Shown here: positions 20,077 to 29,565 of the stretch, piece after piece
Position numbering within the stretch: the first letter of the stretch is position 1
Layout: the number at the start of each line of letters is the position of its first letter
NCBI GenBank assembly: GCA_009846005.1
Contig: VXYL01000072.1
Coordinates: 31,627-95,626, forward strand
Direction: 5' to 3'
DNA from: Gammaproteobacteria bacterium
Lineage (GTDB): Bacteria > Pseudomonadota > Gammaproteobacteria > Pseudomonadales > Azotimanducaceae
DNA length: 64,000 nucleotides
Made by a program: the position numbers and the translations under genes
The notes under the pieces: generated by a model
Seen by the model: only the letters and a program-made list of their open reading frames with translations
Told to the model about the DNA's origin: nothing
Database searches by the model: none

Positions 20077-20990
20077 GCGGGGGATTGCGCATCGGCATCG
20101 ACCTCGGCGGGACGAAGATCGAAGCCGTGCTCCTAGATCGTGCCGGGCGGGTCGTCTCCCGAGAACGCGTGGCAACGCCGCGGAACTACGAAGAGACGGT
20201 GACGCTACTCGCCGACCTCGTGGCCCGCATCGATGCGGCTTGCGATGATCGGCCCTCGATTGGCATCGGCGCGCCCGGTGCTTGGGTCGAGTCGACACGG
20301 ACCATGAAGAACTGCAATTCGACCTGGCTGAACGGCAGGCCGCTGCTCGACGATCTGAACGCCGCCTTGGACGGGCGCGTACGAATGGCCAACGACGCCA
20401 ACTGCCTGGTCCTGTCGGAAGCGCTGGCCGGTGCCGGGAAAGGGGCACGGGTGGTGTTCGGGGTCATCCTCGGCACGGGCGTCGGCGGCGGGATCGTCGT
20501 TGACGGGCAATTGCTTGCCGGGGCCAACGCCGTGGCCGGGGAGTGGGGACACACGCCATTGCCGTACCTGCGCTCGGACCCCGCGACGAAGCGCATCGAG
20601 GCCGGCCTCAAGGATCGACCGTGCTATTGCGGTCGCCTCAACTGCGTGGAGACGTTCCTATCGGGGCCCGGTCTCGCCGCAACGCATCGCGAACTCGGTG
20701 GAGAACGGCTGAGTGCGGAGCGGATTCCCCCGGACGCGCCAAGCGTCGATCTCTACAAGACGATGCTTGCCCGGTCGCTTGCGCAGATCGTCAACGTTCT
20801 GGATCCGGATGTGATCGTTCTCGGCGGCGGATTGTCCAATATCGAAGGATTGGCGGAAGACGTCGCCCGGCGCATGGGTGGCTACGGATTCTCACACGAA
20901 GGTCGGACAAGGGTGGTAACGGCAGAACATGGCGATACAAGCGGTGTCCTAGGTGCATGTCGGTTGTGGCCGTTATCGGATGTGGGCTAA
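20073..20990 (+). CDS. ROK-family sugar kinase (N-acetylglucosamine / fructose kinase type)
   Basis: 305 residues from GTG at 20073, overlapping the ampD stop (GTGA). ATP-binding motif IGIDLGGTKIEAVLLD, catalytic aspartate in NDANCLVLSEA, ATP-binding GVILGTGVGGGIVVDG. The ROK zinc site is present as G-H then C-Y-C-G-x3-C (EWGHT...DRPCYCGRLNCVE). This arrangement is shared by NagK and the Mak fructokinases. Coupling to ampD points towards GlcNAc released in muropeptide recycling as substrate, which would favour NagK, but sequence alone does not settle it. Confidence 0.88.
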   Translation: MSGGLRIGIDLGGTKIEAVLLDRAGRVVSRERVATPRNYEETVTLLADLVARIDAACDDRPSIGIGAPGAWVESTRTMKNCNSTWLNGRPLLDDLNAALDGRVRMANDANCLVLSEALAGAGKGARVVFGVILGTGVGGGIVVDGQLLAGANAVAGEWGHTPLPYLRSDPATKRIEAGLKDRPCYCGRLNCVETFLSGPGLAATHRELGGERLSAERIPPDAPSVDLYKTMLARSLAQIVNVLDPDVIVLGGGLSNIEGLAEDVARRMGGYGFSHEGRTRVVTAEHGDTSGVLGACRLWPLSDVG

Positions 20991-21002
20991 GTACGACTAG
21001 CC

Positions 21003-21089
21003 GTAGGGGACGGGCTTGTCCCGTCCCGCGCCGATCGAAACGAGGCTGTTCGTTGCAGGAACGCGGGCGAGGACAAGCCTCGCCCCTAC
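21003..21089. repeat. Head-to-head pair of short-form hairpin repeats
   Basis: Left copy 21003-21028: stem GGGACGGG / CCCGTCCC. Right copy, inverted, 21064-21089: stem GGGCGAGG / CCTCGCCC. Both have the CTTGT loop. The unit is bounded by GTAGGGG and CCCCTAC, and the two members have different but internally matched arms. Confidence 0.8.
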
Positions 21090-21158
21090 GGCCCCTGCCG
21101 CCTGCGTCGGTGGGCCCGCAATCGTCCTATAATCCGAACCCGTTAGAAGGACCGCCCG

Positions 21159-23882
21159 ATGGCCGACCCCAGGGAACAGTCGCCGACACGGACGCTCGAT
21201 GGGCAGCGTCTCGACGGTTCGTTAGGCACCAACGGCCAAGACCCGGATCCCGAGGAGACAGGCGAGTGGCTCGAAGCACTGGAGTACGTGCTCGACAGCG
21301 CCGGCATCGACCGGGCCAATTTCCTCCTCGAACGGTTGTCGTCCCGCCTCACCCAGACCGGGGCGCGGTTGCCGTACACCATCACCACGCCGTACCGGAA
21401 CACCATCCCCGCGAACCACGAGGCGTTCATGCCCGGGGATCTGTTCATGGAGCGCCGCATCCGCTCGCTGATCCGCTGGAACGCCCTGGCGATGGTGGTG
21501 CGCGCCAACCGCAAGAGCGGCGACCTCGGCGGCCACATTTCGACCTTCGCCTCCGCGGCCACGCTCTACGACGTCGGCTACAACTATTTCTTCCGGGGCC
21601 CCACCGACGAGCAGGCGGGGGACCTGATCTACTTCCAGGGCCATAGCTCGCCCGGCATCTACGCGCGGTCGTTCCTCGAGGGGCGGCTCGACGAGGCGGC
21701 CCTGGATTCGTTCCGCCAGGAGGTCGATGGCCAAGGCTTGTCCTCGTATCCACACCCCTGGCTGATGCCGGACTACTGGCAGTTCCCCACCGTGTCCATG
21801 GGCTTGGGACCCATTCAGGCGATCTACCAGGCGCACATCATGAAATACCTGGACAGCCGCGGTCTCATCCCCATGGGCGATCGCAAGGTCTGGGCGTTCC
21901 TGGGCGACGGCGAGTGCGACGAACCCGAGTCGCTGGGCGCCCTGGGACTCGCGGGACGCGAAAAACTCGACAACCTGATCTTCGTCGTGAACTGCAACCT
22001 GCAGCGCCTGGACGGCCCAGTGCGCGGCAACGGCAAGATCATCCAGGAACTGGAAGGCGCGTTCCGCGGCGCTGGCTGGAACGTGATCAAGGTGGTCTGG
22101 GGACGGTTGTGGGACCCGCTCTTCGCCAACGACACCCGGGGCCTCATGCAGCAGCGTATGAACGAAGCCGTGGACGGCGAATACCAGAACTACAAGGCCA
22201 AGGGGGGCGCGTACACCCGCGAGCACTTCTTCGGCGCGCACGCCGAACTCAAGAAGCTGGTGGAAAACCTCTCCGACGACGACATCATGCGCCTGAACCG
22301 TGGCGGGCACGATCCGTTCAAGGTCTACGCCGCCTACCACGCAGCGGTGCACCACACGGGCGAGCCGACGGTGATCCTCGCCAAGACGGTCAAGGGCTAC
22401 GGCATGGGCGATGCCGGCGAGGCGGAGAACACCACCCACCAGGTCAAGAAGCTCGAATTCGACGACCTGAAGCACTTCCGCGACCGCTTCGCCGTGCCGC
22501 TCACGGACGAGGAGCTGAAGGACGTGCCGTACTACCGGCCGCCGCCGGACGCACCTGAGACGCTCTACCTCAAACGCCAGCGGTCGAGCCTGGGCGGACC
22601 CATCCCGATGCGGATGACGGACGAACAGGCCATCGAGGTGCCGCCGCTGGACGCCTTCGACGCGCAGCTGAAGGGTACCGGCGAGCGGGCGGTGTCCACG
22701 ACGATGGGCTTCGTGCGGATCCTGTCGACGCTGGTCCGCGACAAGTCCATCGGCAAGCGCATCGTGCCGATCATCCCCGACGAGGCCCGCACCTTCGGCA
22801 TGGAGGGCATGTTCCGGCAACTGGGCATCTATTCGTCGGAAGGGCAGTTGTACGAACCGGAGGACCACGGCGAGATCGCCTCCTACCGGGAGTCGAAGGA
22901 CGGGCAAGTATTGGAGGAAGGGATCAACGAGGCGGGATCCTTCGCCGCATGGCTGGCCGCTGCCACCTCCTACAGCACGCACCGCTACACCTTGATTCCG
23001 TTTTACATCTTCTACTCCATGTTCGGGTTCCAGCGCGTCGGCGACCTCGCTTGGGCGGCGGGGGATATGCAATCCCGCGGTTTCCTGCTTGGCGCGACCG
23101 CCGGCCGGACCACGCTGAACGGCGAGGGCCTGCAACACCAGGACGGTCACAGCCACCTGATGGCCGGCGCGATCCCCAACTGCATCGCCTACGATCCCTG
23201 CTACGGCTACGAACTCGCGGTGATCGTCCACGACGGTTTGAAGCGCATGGTCGCGGACCGGGAGCGGGTCTTCTACTACATCACCGTGATGAACGAGAAC
23301 TACCCGCAGCCGGCGATGCCGAAGGGGGTGGAGCAGGGCATCCTCAACGGTATCTACCGGCTCGAGAGCCACGGCCGCAGCCGATCGAAGAAGGTACGCC
23401 TCCTCGGCAGCGGCACGATCCTGCGCGAAGTGCAGAAGGCCGCGCGACGGCTGCGCGAGGAGTACGGCGTGTCAAGCGAGGTCTACAGCGTGACGAGTTT
23501 CACCGAACTCGCCCGAAACGGCGCCGATGTCGCCCGCTGGAACCTGCTCCACCCCGCCGAGGAACCGCGTCGCAGCCATGTGGCGGAGTGCCTGGACGGC
23601 GACTGGCCGGTGATCGCCTCGACGGACTACGTGAAGGCCCATGCCGAGGCCATTCGGGGCCACTTCGCCGCGCCGTCGTACCGGGTGCTGGGTACCGACG
23701 GCTTCGGGCGCAGCGATACCCGCGCCAAGCTTCGGGATTTTTTCGAAGTGGACGAACGTTTCGTCACCTTGGCGGCCCTTCGCGAACTCCAGGATCGCCA
23801 GGTCATCGCCGCCTCCGAAGTGGCCCGCGCCATGGCCGACCTCGGCATCGCGGCGGACAAGGCCAACCCGAGACTCGCCTGA
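21159..23882 (+). CDS. aceE: Pyruvate dehydrogenase E1 component, homodimeric type
   Basis: 907 residues; E. coli AceE has 887. It decarboxylates pyruvate with thiamine diphosphate and hands the acetyl unit to lipoyl groups of AceF. Visible landmarks are GGHISTFASAATLYDVGYNYF, the thiamine-diphosphate motif G-D-G-E-C-D-E-P-E followed by NCNLQRLDGPVRGNGKIIQ, PIIPDEARTFGMEGMF, and GEGLQHQDGHSH. The single-chain form is characteristic of gamma- and betaproteobacteria. aceF overlaps by one base. No pdhR and no lpd gene is adjacent, so E3 must be encoded elsewhere. Confidence 0.97.
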   Translation: MADPREQSPTRTLDGQRLDGSLGTNGQDPDPEETGEWLEALEYVLDSAGIDRANFLLERLSSRLTQTGARLPYTITTPYRNTIPANHEAFMPGDLFMERRIRSLIRWNALAMVVRANRKSGDLGGHISTFASAATLYDVGYNYFFRGPTDEQAGDLIYFQGHSSPGIYARSFLEGRLDEAALDSFRQEVDGQGLSSYPHPWLMPDYWQFPTVSMGLGPIQAIYQAHIMKYLDSRGLIPMGDRKVWAFLGDGECDEPESLGALGLAGREKLDNLIFVVNCNLQRLDGPVRGNGKIIQELEGAFRGAGWNVIKVVWGRLWDPLFANDTRGLMQQRMNEAVDGEYQNYKAKGGAYTREHFFGAHAELKKLVENLSDDDIMRLNRGGHDPFKVYAAYHAAVHHTGEPTVILAKTVKGYGMGDAGEAENTTHQVKKLEFDDLKHFRDRFAVPLTDEELKDVPYYRPPPDAPETLYLKRQRSSLGGPIPMRMTDEQAIEVPPLDAFDAQLKGTGERAVSTTMGFVRILSTLVRDKSIGKRIVPIIPDEARTFGMEGMFRQLGIYSSEGQLYEPEDHGEIASYRESKDGQVLEEGINEAGSFAAWLAAATSYSTHRYTLIPFYIFYSMFGFQRVGDLAWAAGDMQSRGFLLGATAGRTTLNGEGLQHQDGHSHLMAGAIPNCIAYDPCYGYELAVIVHDGLKRMVADRERVFYYITVMNENYPQPAMPKGVEQGILNGIYRLESHGRSRSKKVRLLGSGTILREVQKAARRLREEYGVSSEVYSVTSFTELARNGADVARWNLLHPAEEPRRSHVAECLDGDWPVIASTDYVKAHAEAIRGHFAAPSYRVLGTDGFGRSDTRAKLRDFFEVDERFVTLAALRELQDRQVIAASEVARAMADLGIAADKANPRLA

Positions 23883-25465
23883 TGGACGTGACGATCCCGG
23901 ACATCGGCGATGCCGAGGACGTGGAGGTCATCGAGATCTGCGTTGATCCCGGGGATGCCGTCGCGGCGAACGACGTGCTCATCGTCATCGAGTCGGACAA
24001 GGCGTCGATGGAAGTACCCGCACCGTTCGCGGGAACCGTGGACGAGATCCTCGTGGCGTTGGGCGATGTGGTGAACGCAGGCGACGCGATCCTTCGCATG
24101 GAGGAGATTTCCAACGGCGAACCGGACGCGATCGAAGCGACGCCGACGGAGCCAGTCGCGACGGAGGAGGTGCAACCGCCGACCGCCGACGGAGCGCCCC
24201 CCGTCACTGCAACGGAACGCGTGGAGATCCGCCTGCCGGACGTCGGCGAAGCGGAGAACGTATCGGTCATCGAGGTTGCGGTGGCCGAGGGGCAGGGGGT
24301 GGCCGTGGACGATCTCTTGGTCGTCGTCGAGTCCGAGAAGGCCTCAATGGAGATCCCGTCGCCGTTCGCGGGCACGGTGGTCGAGGTCGCGGTCGGCGAA
24401 GGCGACGATGTCGAAGAAGCCTCGTTGCTGGTGGTGCTGGAAGCGGAGCGGATCGTGGATTTCCCCCCGGCAGTTCCCGTGTCCACATCGCCGCCGGAAG
24501 CTCAGCCCGTCGAACTTGTGCCCCCCGCCGCGACAGCCATCGAGACGCCCCCGGAAACGGTGACCACGACCGCCAAGGTCTATGCCGGGCCCGCCGTACG
24601 GCGTCTGGCCCGGGAACTTGGCGTCGACCTGGCAACGGTCAACGGTTCGGGTGCACGGGGCCGCATCGTGAAGGACGACGTGAAGTCATTCGTCAAGCGC
24701 ACGCTTGCCTCGCCGGCGACGGCGGGACTCGCCATCGCACCGATGGAGGCCGTCGACTTCTCCCGTTTCGGCCAGATCGACGTCGTGCCGCTGTCGCGTA
24801 TTCGTGCCCGGGGTGCTGCCAACCTGCATCGAAGCTGGCAGCACGTGGTGCATGTCACGCAGCACGACGACTTCGACGTGACTGACCTGGAGGCGTTCCG
24901 CGCCTCGCTCAAGGACGAAGCCGCAGCAGAAGGCGTCAAACTGACGCCGCTGCCCTTCATCATGAAAGCCTGCGTGCGCGCCCTCGAAAAGCACCCGCAG
25001 TTCAACGCCTCGCTCGACCCGGGTGTGACGTCGCTGATTCTCAAGCGCTATCACCATGTCGGTTTCGCCGTCGATACCGAGGATGGCTTGGTCGTGCCCG
25101 TGGTGCGGGATGCGGACGGCAAGGGCGTCTACGAATTGGCCGTGGAAATTGCGCGCCTGTCGGAAGCAGCACGATCGAAGAAACTGAAACCCGACGAAAT
25201 GCAAGGCGGCAGCTTTACCATTTCGAGCTTGGGTGCCGTCGGGGGCACGGGCTTCACGCCAATCGTCAACGCGCCGGAAGTCGCGATTCTCGGCGTGGCT
25301 CGGCTCGATACCCGCCCGGTTTGGGACGGTGCGACGTTTGTTCCCCGCAAGATCCTGCCGGTTTCGGTCTCTTACGACCACCGGGCGATCAACGGCGCGG
25401 AGGCGGGGCGGTTCGTCGTCGACCTAGGAAAGCTGCTAAGCGACTTCCGGCGATTGGCGCTGTAG
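23882..25465 (+). CDS. aceF: Pyruvate dehydrogenase E2, dihydrolipoamide acetyltransferase
   Basis: 527 residues from ATG at 23882, sharing one base with the aceE stop. Two lipoyl domains with lysines in ESDKASMEV and ESEKASMEI are joined by Pro/Ala/Thr-rich linkers. Next is the E1/E3-binding domain (AGPAVRRLARELGVDL...GARGRIVKDDV) and then the acetyltransferase domain. The active-site motif reads DHRAINGAEAGRF, with His and an Asn where enteric enzymes have Asp; Asn also occurs in the well-studied Azotobacter enzyme. E. coli has three lipoyl domains, so this is a two-domain version. Confidence 0.97.
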   Translation: MDVTIPDIGDAEDVEVIEICVDPGDAVAANDVLIVIESDKASMEVPAPFAGTVDEILVALGDVVNAGDAILRMEEISNGEPDAIEATPTEPVATEEVQPPTADGAPPVTATERVEIRLPDVGEAENVSVIEVAVAEGQGVAVDDLLVVVESEKASMEIPSPFAGTVVEVAVGEGDDVEEASLLVVLEAERIVDFPPAVPVSTSPPEAQPVELVPPAATAIETPPETVTTTAKVYAGPAVRRLARELGVDLATVNGSGARGRIVKDDVKSFVKRTLASPATAGLAIAPMEAVDFSRFGQIDVVPLSRIRARGAANLHRSWQHVVHVTQHDDFDVTDLEAFRASLKDEAAAEGVKLTPLPFIMKACVRALEKHPQFNASLDPGVTSLILKRYHHVGFAVDTEDGLVVPVVRDADGKGVYELAVEIARLSEAARSKKLKPDEMQGGSFTISSLGAVGGTGFTPIVNAPEVAILGVARLDTRPVWDGATFVPRKILPVSVSYDHRAINGAEAGRFVVDLGKLLSDFRRLAL

Positions 25466-25504
25466 CCCCCCCTCGGATCCCGGCGCGGGTTCCGCCGCCG
25501 ACCC

Positions 25505-26071
25505 CTATCGCTTGCCGGGCTCGCCCAGCGGCTCCCAGAGAACCTCGATCCGAGCAAGTGTGCGCGCCAACACGAACAGATAGTCCGCCAGTCGATTGAG
25601 GAACATCCCGCCGTCGTTGCCGGCGAGCTCCGCGGTATCCGCAGCCGCCCGCCACCAGGCACGTTCCGCGCGCCGGATGACCGTCCTGGCCACGTGCGCC
25701 GTGGCCGCGGCCCGGCCGCCGCCGGGCAGTACGAATTCACGCAGGGGTTCCAGTCGCTCGTTGAGGGCCGCCGTATCCCGTTCCACGTCCTTGGCGAGTG
25801 CGCACCAGTCGGCGGCGGACCGTCCCGTAGCTGCCAGGGCACCAAGGTCGAAGAGCCTCGACTGGACTACGCGCAGTTTCTCGGCGGTGGGTGAATCCGT
25901 CTCTTCGGCGAGCAGCCCGAGGAAGCTCGTCGCTTCGTCGAGTGCACCGACCAACTCGATCCGCGGATGGTGCTTCGGGTAGCGCCGGCCGTCCGCCAGC
26001 GAGGTCTCGCCGGCATCGCCGCCGCGCGTGGTCACGCGGTCGATTCGGTTGCGGCGTGAACGCTCGTTCAT
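25505..26071 (-). CDS. PduO-type cob(I)alamin adenosyltransferase
   Basis: 188 residues from ATG at 26071. It transfers adenosyl from ATP to cobalamin to make coenzyme B12. The ATP-binding N-terminus is visible as VTTRGGDAGETSLADGRR, and the helical bundle carries VELVGALDEA-like RIELVGALDEATSFLG, REFVLPGGG, ARTVIRRAER and the C-terminal NRLADYLFVLAR. All fit family PF01923. It converges with aceF 39 bases away and diverges from yajQ. No cobalamin synthesis genes are nearby, so it probably serves salvage of corrinoids. Confidence 0.93.
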   Translation of the reverse strand: MNERSRRNRIDRVTTRGGDAGETSLADGRRYPKHHPRIELVGALDEATSFLGLLAEETDSPTAEKLRVVQSRLFDLGALAATGRSAADWCALAKDVERDTAALNERLEPLREFVLPGGGRAAATAHVARTVIRRAERAWWRAAADTAELAGNDGGMFLNRLADYLFVLARTLARIEVLWEPLGEPGKR

Positions 26072-26132
26072 GTAATTTCGAGGACGAGTTGGGTTCGTCC
26101 AGCCGACCGTCTCCCCCGGTAGAGGATTGATT

Positions 26133-26615
26133 ATGCCTGCCTTCGACGTGGTTTCCGAAGTGGACCTGCAAGAGGTGCGCAACGCCGTGGATCAGTCGTC
26201 GCGGGAACTCCGGACACGATTCGACTTTCGGGGTGTCGACGCCGGCTTCACGCTGGACGGCGAGGTCGTCACCGTGTGGGCGCAGGAGGAGTTCCAGGTC
26301 AACCAGCTCGTCGACATCCTGAAGGACAAAATGACCCGGCGTTCGGTGGACATCGGTTGCCTCGACGCCCGGCCGCTGGAGGCATCGGGCAAGCAGAAGC
26401 GGCAGCCGTTCGGCCTAAAGCGCGGCATCGACCGTGACGCTAGCAAGAAGATCGTCAAGACCGTGAAGGACGCCAAACTCAAGGTTCAGTCACAGATTCA
26501 GGGCGACCAGGTCCGCGTGACTGGGAAGAAGCGGGACGACCTCCAGGCCATCATCGCCAAGCTCAAGGACGGCGACTACGGCGTCCCGCTACAGTTCACC
26601 AATTTCCGAGACTAG
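26133..26615 (+). CDS. yajQ: YajQ family nucleotide-binding protein (c-di-GMP-binding type)
   Basis: 160 residues from ATG at 26133, six bases after AGAGGA. It begins MPAFDVVSEVDLQEVRNAVD and contains RFDFRGVDAGFTLDG, RQPFGLKRGIDRDASKKIVK and VRVTGKKRDDLQAIIA, the hallmark blocks of DUF520. Members bind c-di-GMP or other nucleotides and affect transcription and virulence in Xanthomonas and Pseudomonas. It stands alone between the adenosyltransferase gene and a repeat copy. Confidence 0.93.
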   Translation: MPAFDVVSEVDLQEVRNAVDQSSRELRTRFDFRGVDAGFTLDGEVVTVWAQEEFQVNQLVDILKDKMTRRSVDIGCLDARPLEASGKQKRQPFGLKRGIDRDASKKIVKTVKDAKLKVQSQIQGDQVRVTGKKRDDLQAIIAKLKDGDYGVPLQFTNFRD

Positions 26616-26637
26616 CGACCCGCCTTTAGACGTCCCG

Positions 26638-26665
26638 TAGGGACGGCCCTTGTGGCCGCTCGCGC
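26638..26665 (+). repeat. Degenerate short-form hairpin repeat
   Basis: GTAGGG start, stem CGGCC / GGCCG, loop CTTGT; outer pairs partly lost. Lies between convergent yajQ and the alkyltransferase-like gene. Confidence 0.65.
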
Positions 26666-26672
26666 CGGTTGC

Positions 26673-26990
26673 CTAAACGGACCACCGACAACAACACAGC
26701 TTGACCCGGTCGCCGTCGAAGGCGACGCCTTCTTCGAGCAGCCGTTGGCGCTGGCGTAAGCCCGCATTGCCGGGAAGCGAGATTCCCCCGGACGCGTTGA
26801 CGACTCGGTGCCAGGGCAGCCGGGTTCCGGCGGGTAGCCGGGAAAGGCACCGCCCGACCCGTCGGGCGCCCCGCGGTAGTCCCGCCAATTCCGCCACCTG
26901 GCCATAGCTCGCCACGTTGCCGAACGGAATGTCCGCGACGACCTGCCAGATGCGTTCTTCCGGGGTGGGATCGGCGCTCGGCGACGTCAC
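26673..26990 (-). CDS. Alkyltransferase-like (ATL) DNA-repair protein
   Basis: 105 residues from GTG at 26990. It has the MGMT DNA-binding domain, e.g. IPFGNVASYGQVAELAG and ARRVGRCLSRLP, but the active-site motif reads PWHRVVNASG: tryptophan replaces the acceptor cysteine of PCHRV. ATL proteins bind O6-alkylguanine without repairing it and pass it to nucleotide excision repair. The gene overlaps the sulfatase stop by 4 bases (GTGA), probably only because of close packing. Confidence 0.92.
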   Translation of the reverse strand: MTSPSADPTPEERIWQVVADIPFGNVASYGQVAELAGLPRGARRVGRCLSRLPAGTRLPWHRVVNASGGISLPGNAGLRQRQRLLEEGVAFDGDRVKLCCCRWSV

Positions 26991-28393
26991 GCAGGGCTCC
27001 AGTCCTTGTATCGAACCGGGTCGGCCCAGCGCTGCCCCACCTCGAGGAAGCCCCGTGGCCCGCGTCGGCCGTATTCGAAGGGATCGCCCGTGCCCTCCAT
27101 CCAGCGGTGAAGCCGGGATTCCATCTCTTCCACCGCGCCACGGGCTTCCGGCGCCTCGGCGATGTTCCGGGTCTCCAAGGGATCGGACTCACGGTCGAAC
27201 AGCCAGGGCCCGCGTTCGTTTTCGAACCAACGGGCGTAGGTATAGCGCTCGGTTCTCACGCCTCGCCAGCGACCGACCCATGCCTTCCGATTGGGCCAGC
27301 CGTTGCCCATGTTCATCAGGAACACGGAGTCGCTGCCACCGGGGGTGAGCTCGGTGTCATCCGGTGGCGACTCGCCGCGCCATACACCGGAAACGTCTCG
27401 ACCCTGCAATCCATCCGGGGCGGCTACCCCGCAGGCGCCGAGCAGGCTCGGAACGATGTCTATTGCGCCCATGAAGGCGGACGTCCGGGAGCCGGGCGAC
27501 GTGGCGCCCGGCCAACGGACCAGGAACGGGATGTGTGCGGACTCGTCGTACGGCGTGGCCTTCGAAGCCCGCATCGACGGGTGCATCCAGATGTCCTTGG
27601 GCTTGCCGTAGCCGTGACTGGAGAGATGGTCGCCGTGGTCGGAGGAGTAGCAGACGATCGTGTCGTCGGCGAGCCCGAGGCGGTCCAGGGCATCCAACAG
27701 CCTCCCCATCTGCGCGTCGAGTCCCGTGCAGCAGCCGTAGTAGTCGGCGATTTCGCGCCGGGCGAAGTCGGCCATCTGCGGCGGTACGTTGCCCGGCAGG
27801 TCGACGTCGGCGGGATCGTAGAGGCCGTATTCGTCCGGATACTGCGGGTACGGCCAGTGCGGCGGGCGCCAGGAGACGAAGAGCGCGAAGGGATCAGCCT
27901 GTTGCTTTGCCGCGTGGGTCTCGAGAAAACTGATTGCCAGGTCCGTTTCGACCACGGGCGACCAACCCTCGTGGCGGTCGGGCCCCCGTTCATTCTCGAA
28001 GTAACGCTGGTCGAAGTAGTTTCCGCCGACCCCCTCCACCGCGGCCAAGTAGTCGAGACCATAGCGATTCTCCGGAAGATAGGGCGGGACACCCAGGTGC
28101 CACACGCCGATATGCCCGGTGTGGTAACCCGCCGACCGGAGCACGCTGGGCAACGTGGGAATGTCTCGGAAGGGCTCGTACTCGTTGCAGATCACGCCGT
28201 TGCGCCAGCCGTACCGCCCGGTCAGCAGGATGGCCCTGAACGGCGAGCACAGCGGGTGATTGGAGAACATGTTGTCGCAGACCATTCCCTCGGCCGCCAT
28301 CCGGTCGAGGTTGGGGGTTCGGACCACCGGGTTGCCGTTGGCACCCAGGGCGGTGTAGCGCTGTTGGTCCGAGAACACGAAGAGCACGTTCAT
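26987..28393 (-). CDS. Sulfatase (type I, formylglycine enzyme)
   Basis: 468 residues. It starts MNVLFVFSDQQRYTALGANG; the modification motif C-S-P-F-R followed by AILLTGR gives the formylglycine cysteine, so an activating enzyme is required and is not in this window. No signal peptide is seen, which points to the cytosol, as in choline-sulfatase-like enzymes. Metal-site residues include SDHGDH. It diverges from an ADP-ribosylglycohydrolase gene. The substrate, an organic sulfate or possibly a phosphonate ester, is not determined. Confidence 0.92.
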   Translation of the reverse strand: MNVLFVFSDQQRYTALGANGNPVVRTPNLDRMAAEGMVCDNMFSNHPLCSPFRAILLTGRYGWRNGVICNEYEPFRDIPTLPSVLRSAGYHTGHIGVWHLGVPPYLPENRYGLDYLAAVEGVGGNYFDQRYFENERGPDRHEGWSPVVETDLAISFLETHAAKQQADPFALFVSWRPPHWPYPQYPDEYGLYDPADVDLPGNVPPQMADFARREIADYYGCCTGLDAQMGRLLDALDRLGLADDTIVCYSSDHGDHLSSHGYGKPKDIWMHPSMRASKATPYDESAHIPFLVRWPGATSPGSRTSAFMGAIDIVPSLLGACGVAAPDGLQGRDVSGVWRGESPPDDTELTPGGSDSVFLMNMGNGWPNRKAWVGRWRGVRTERYTYARWFENERGPWLFDRESDPLETRNIAEAPEARGAVEEMESRLHRWMEGTGDPFEYGRRGPRGFLEVGQRWADPVRYKDWSPA

Positions 28394-28476
28394 GGGCTTG
28401 GGCTCCCTTTGGCCGTGGCAAGTTTTGTCGCGAAGCGGTTAGCATCGCGTAAGCGACTCGCTAGCGGCAAGCAGGT

Positions 28477-29463
28477 ATGACAAGACCCCGAGAGGACCAG
28501 TTCGTGGGCGCGCTGCTGGGGTGTGCGGTGGGCGATGCCCTGGGTGCGCCGCTGGAAGGGAGGTCGCGGGAGCGAATCGCCACCATGCAGGGCATCGCGG
28601 AGGATTACCGTCCATACCGGCACAGGAAGGAGGTCGAGTTCCCCCGGGGCCAATACACCGACGACACCCAACTCACCTTGGCCATCGTCAAGAGCCTGCT
28701 GACTTGTGGACAGGTGGACCCGGCGGATATTGCGGAGGAGTTCGTCAAGCTCTGGGATTCCAACGAGATCGTCGGTGCCGGCCCGGTTGCGCATCGGGCG
28801 GTCAAGCGGCTGATGGAGGGCGTCCGCTGGCAGGACGCGGCGGCGACCGACGATCTGCCGTTGAACGGAGCCGCCATGCGCATCGCCCCCGTCGGGCTTT
28901 GGCATTGCGGCAATGCGGACCAACTCGCGCGCGACGTGGAACTGGCGAGCTTCGTCACCCATCGCCACCCGTTGGCCGTGGACGGTGCCATTGCCATCGC
29001 GACGGCGGTTGCGTACGGGGCGACGTCAACAGAGATCGAGACCGTGAGCTTCCTCGATGCGGTGCACGGTTCGGTGGCCGACAGGAGCCCGGGATTCGCG
29101 AGTCGCCTTCGTGGGCTCGACGAGTGGCTGCCGCGTACCGAGACGGTGGCCTTGGAGGCGCTCGTTGCAGGCGAAGGACGGGCCAAGGGCCGCGGCTTCG
29201 GCGTCCCGGCGCTGGTCGAACCGACGGTGTTGGCGGCGCTGTACGTGTTCCTGAAGTCGCCGGACGACTACATGGTGACGATAGATCGTGCCTTGCGTGT
29301 CGGCGGCGACGTGGACACCGTTGCCGCAATCGCGGGCGCTATCAGTGGCGCACACAACGGACTGGACGCCATTCCGGCCAATCTGGTTGCCGGCGTGAAG
29401 GACAGTGCGGAGATTCTCGATCTTGGTGCGAGGCTGTTTGCCCGTCGGTTCGGCGCCGCTTAG
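28477..29463 (+). CDS. ADP-ribosylglycohydrolase family protein
   Basis: 328 residues. It begins with FVGALLGCAVGDALGAPLEG, then RGQYTDDTQLTLAI, the metal-binding T-D-D-T block, and near the C-terminus RVGGDVDTVAAIAGAI (G-D-x-D-x2-A), the second metal site. Family PF03747 removes ADP-ribose from arginine (DraG), from other acceptors or from small molecules. There is no nif gene nearby, so a dinitrogenase reductase role is unlikely. It diverges from a sulfatase gene with 83 bases between. Confidence 0.92.
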   Translation: MTRPREDQFVGALLGCAVGDALGAPLEGRSRERIATMQGIAEDYRPYRHRKEVEFPRGQYTDDTQLTLAIVKSLLTCGQVDPADIAEEFVKLWDSNEIVGAGPVAHRAVKRLMEGVRWQDAAATDDLPLNGAAMRIAPVGLWHCGNADQLARDVELASFVTHRHPLAVDGAIAIATAVAYGATSTEIETVSFLDAVHGSVADRSPGFASRLRGLDEWLPRTETVALEALVAGEGRAKGRGFGVPALVEPTVLAALYVFLKSPDDYMVTIDRALRVGGDVDTVAAIAGAISGAHNGLDAIPANLVAGVKDSAEILDLGARLFARRFGAA

Positions 29464-29565
29464 ACGATATGCTTCAAAGGTCATGCTTTTAGGAAATATG
29501 CTCAAGGCGCTTCGCTTCGGCATCGGGTAGGTTGACATCGTCCGATCCCGCCGGGGGCGTTCCAG

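Noticed and set aside
21222..23372. Long minus-strand open frame (716 codons) opposite aceE
   Set aside because: It is a shadow of aceE in GC-rich DNA; the translation is low-complexity and matches no family, while aceE carries every conserved motif.
25370..25410. AceF active-site Asn instead of Asp (HRxxNG) as a defect
   Set aside because: Asn at this place is known from active E2 enzymes such as that of Azotobacter, so it is a normal variant.
26673..26990. Functional O6-methylguanine methyltransferase
   Set aside because: The acceptor Cys is replaced by Trp in PWHRV, so it is an ATL protein rather than an active MGMT.
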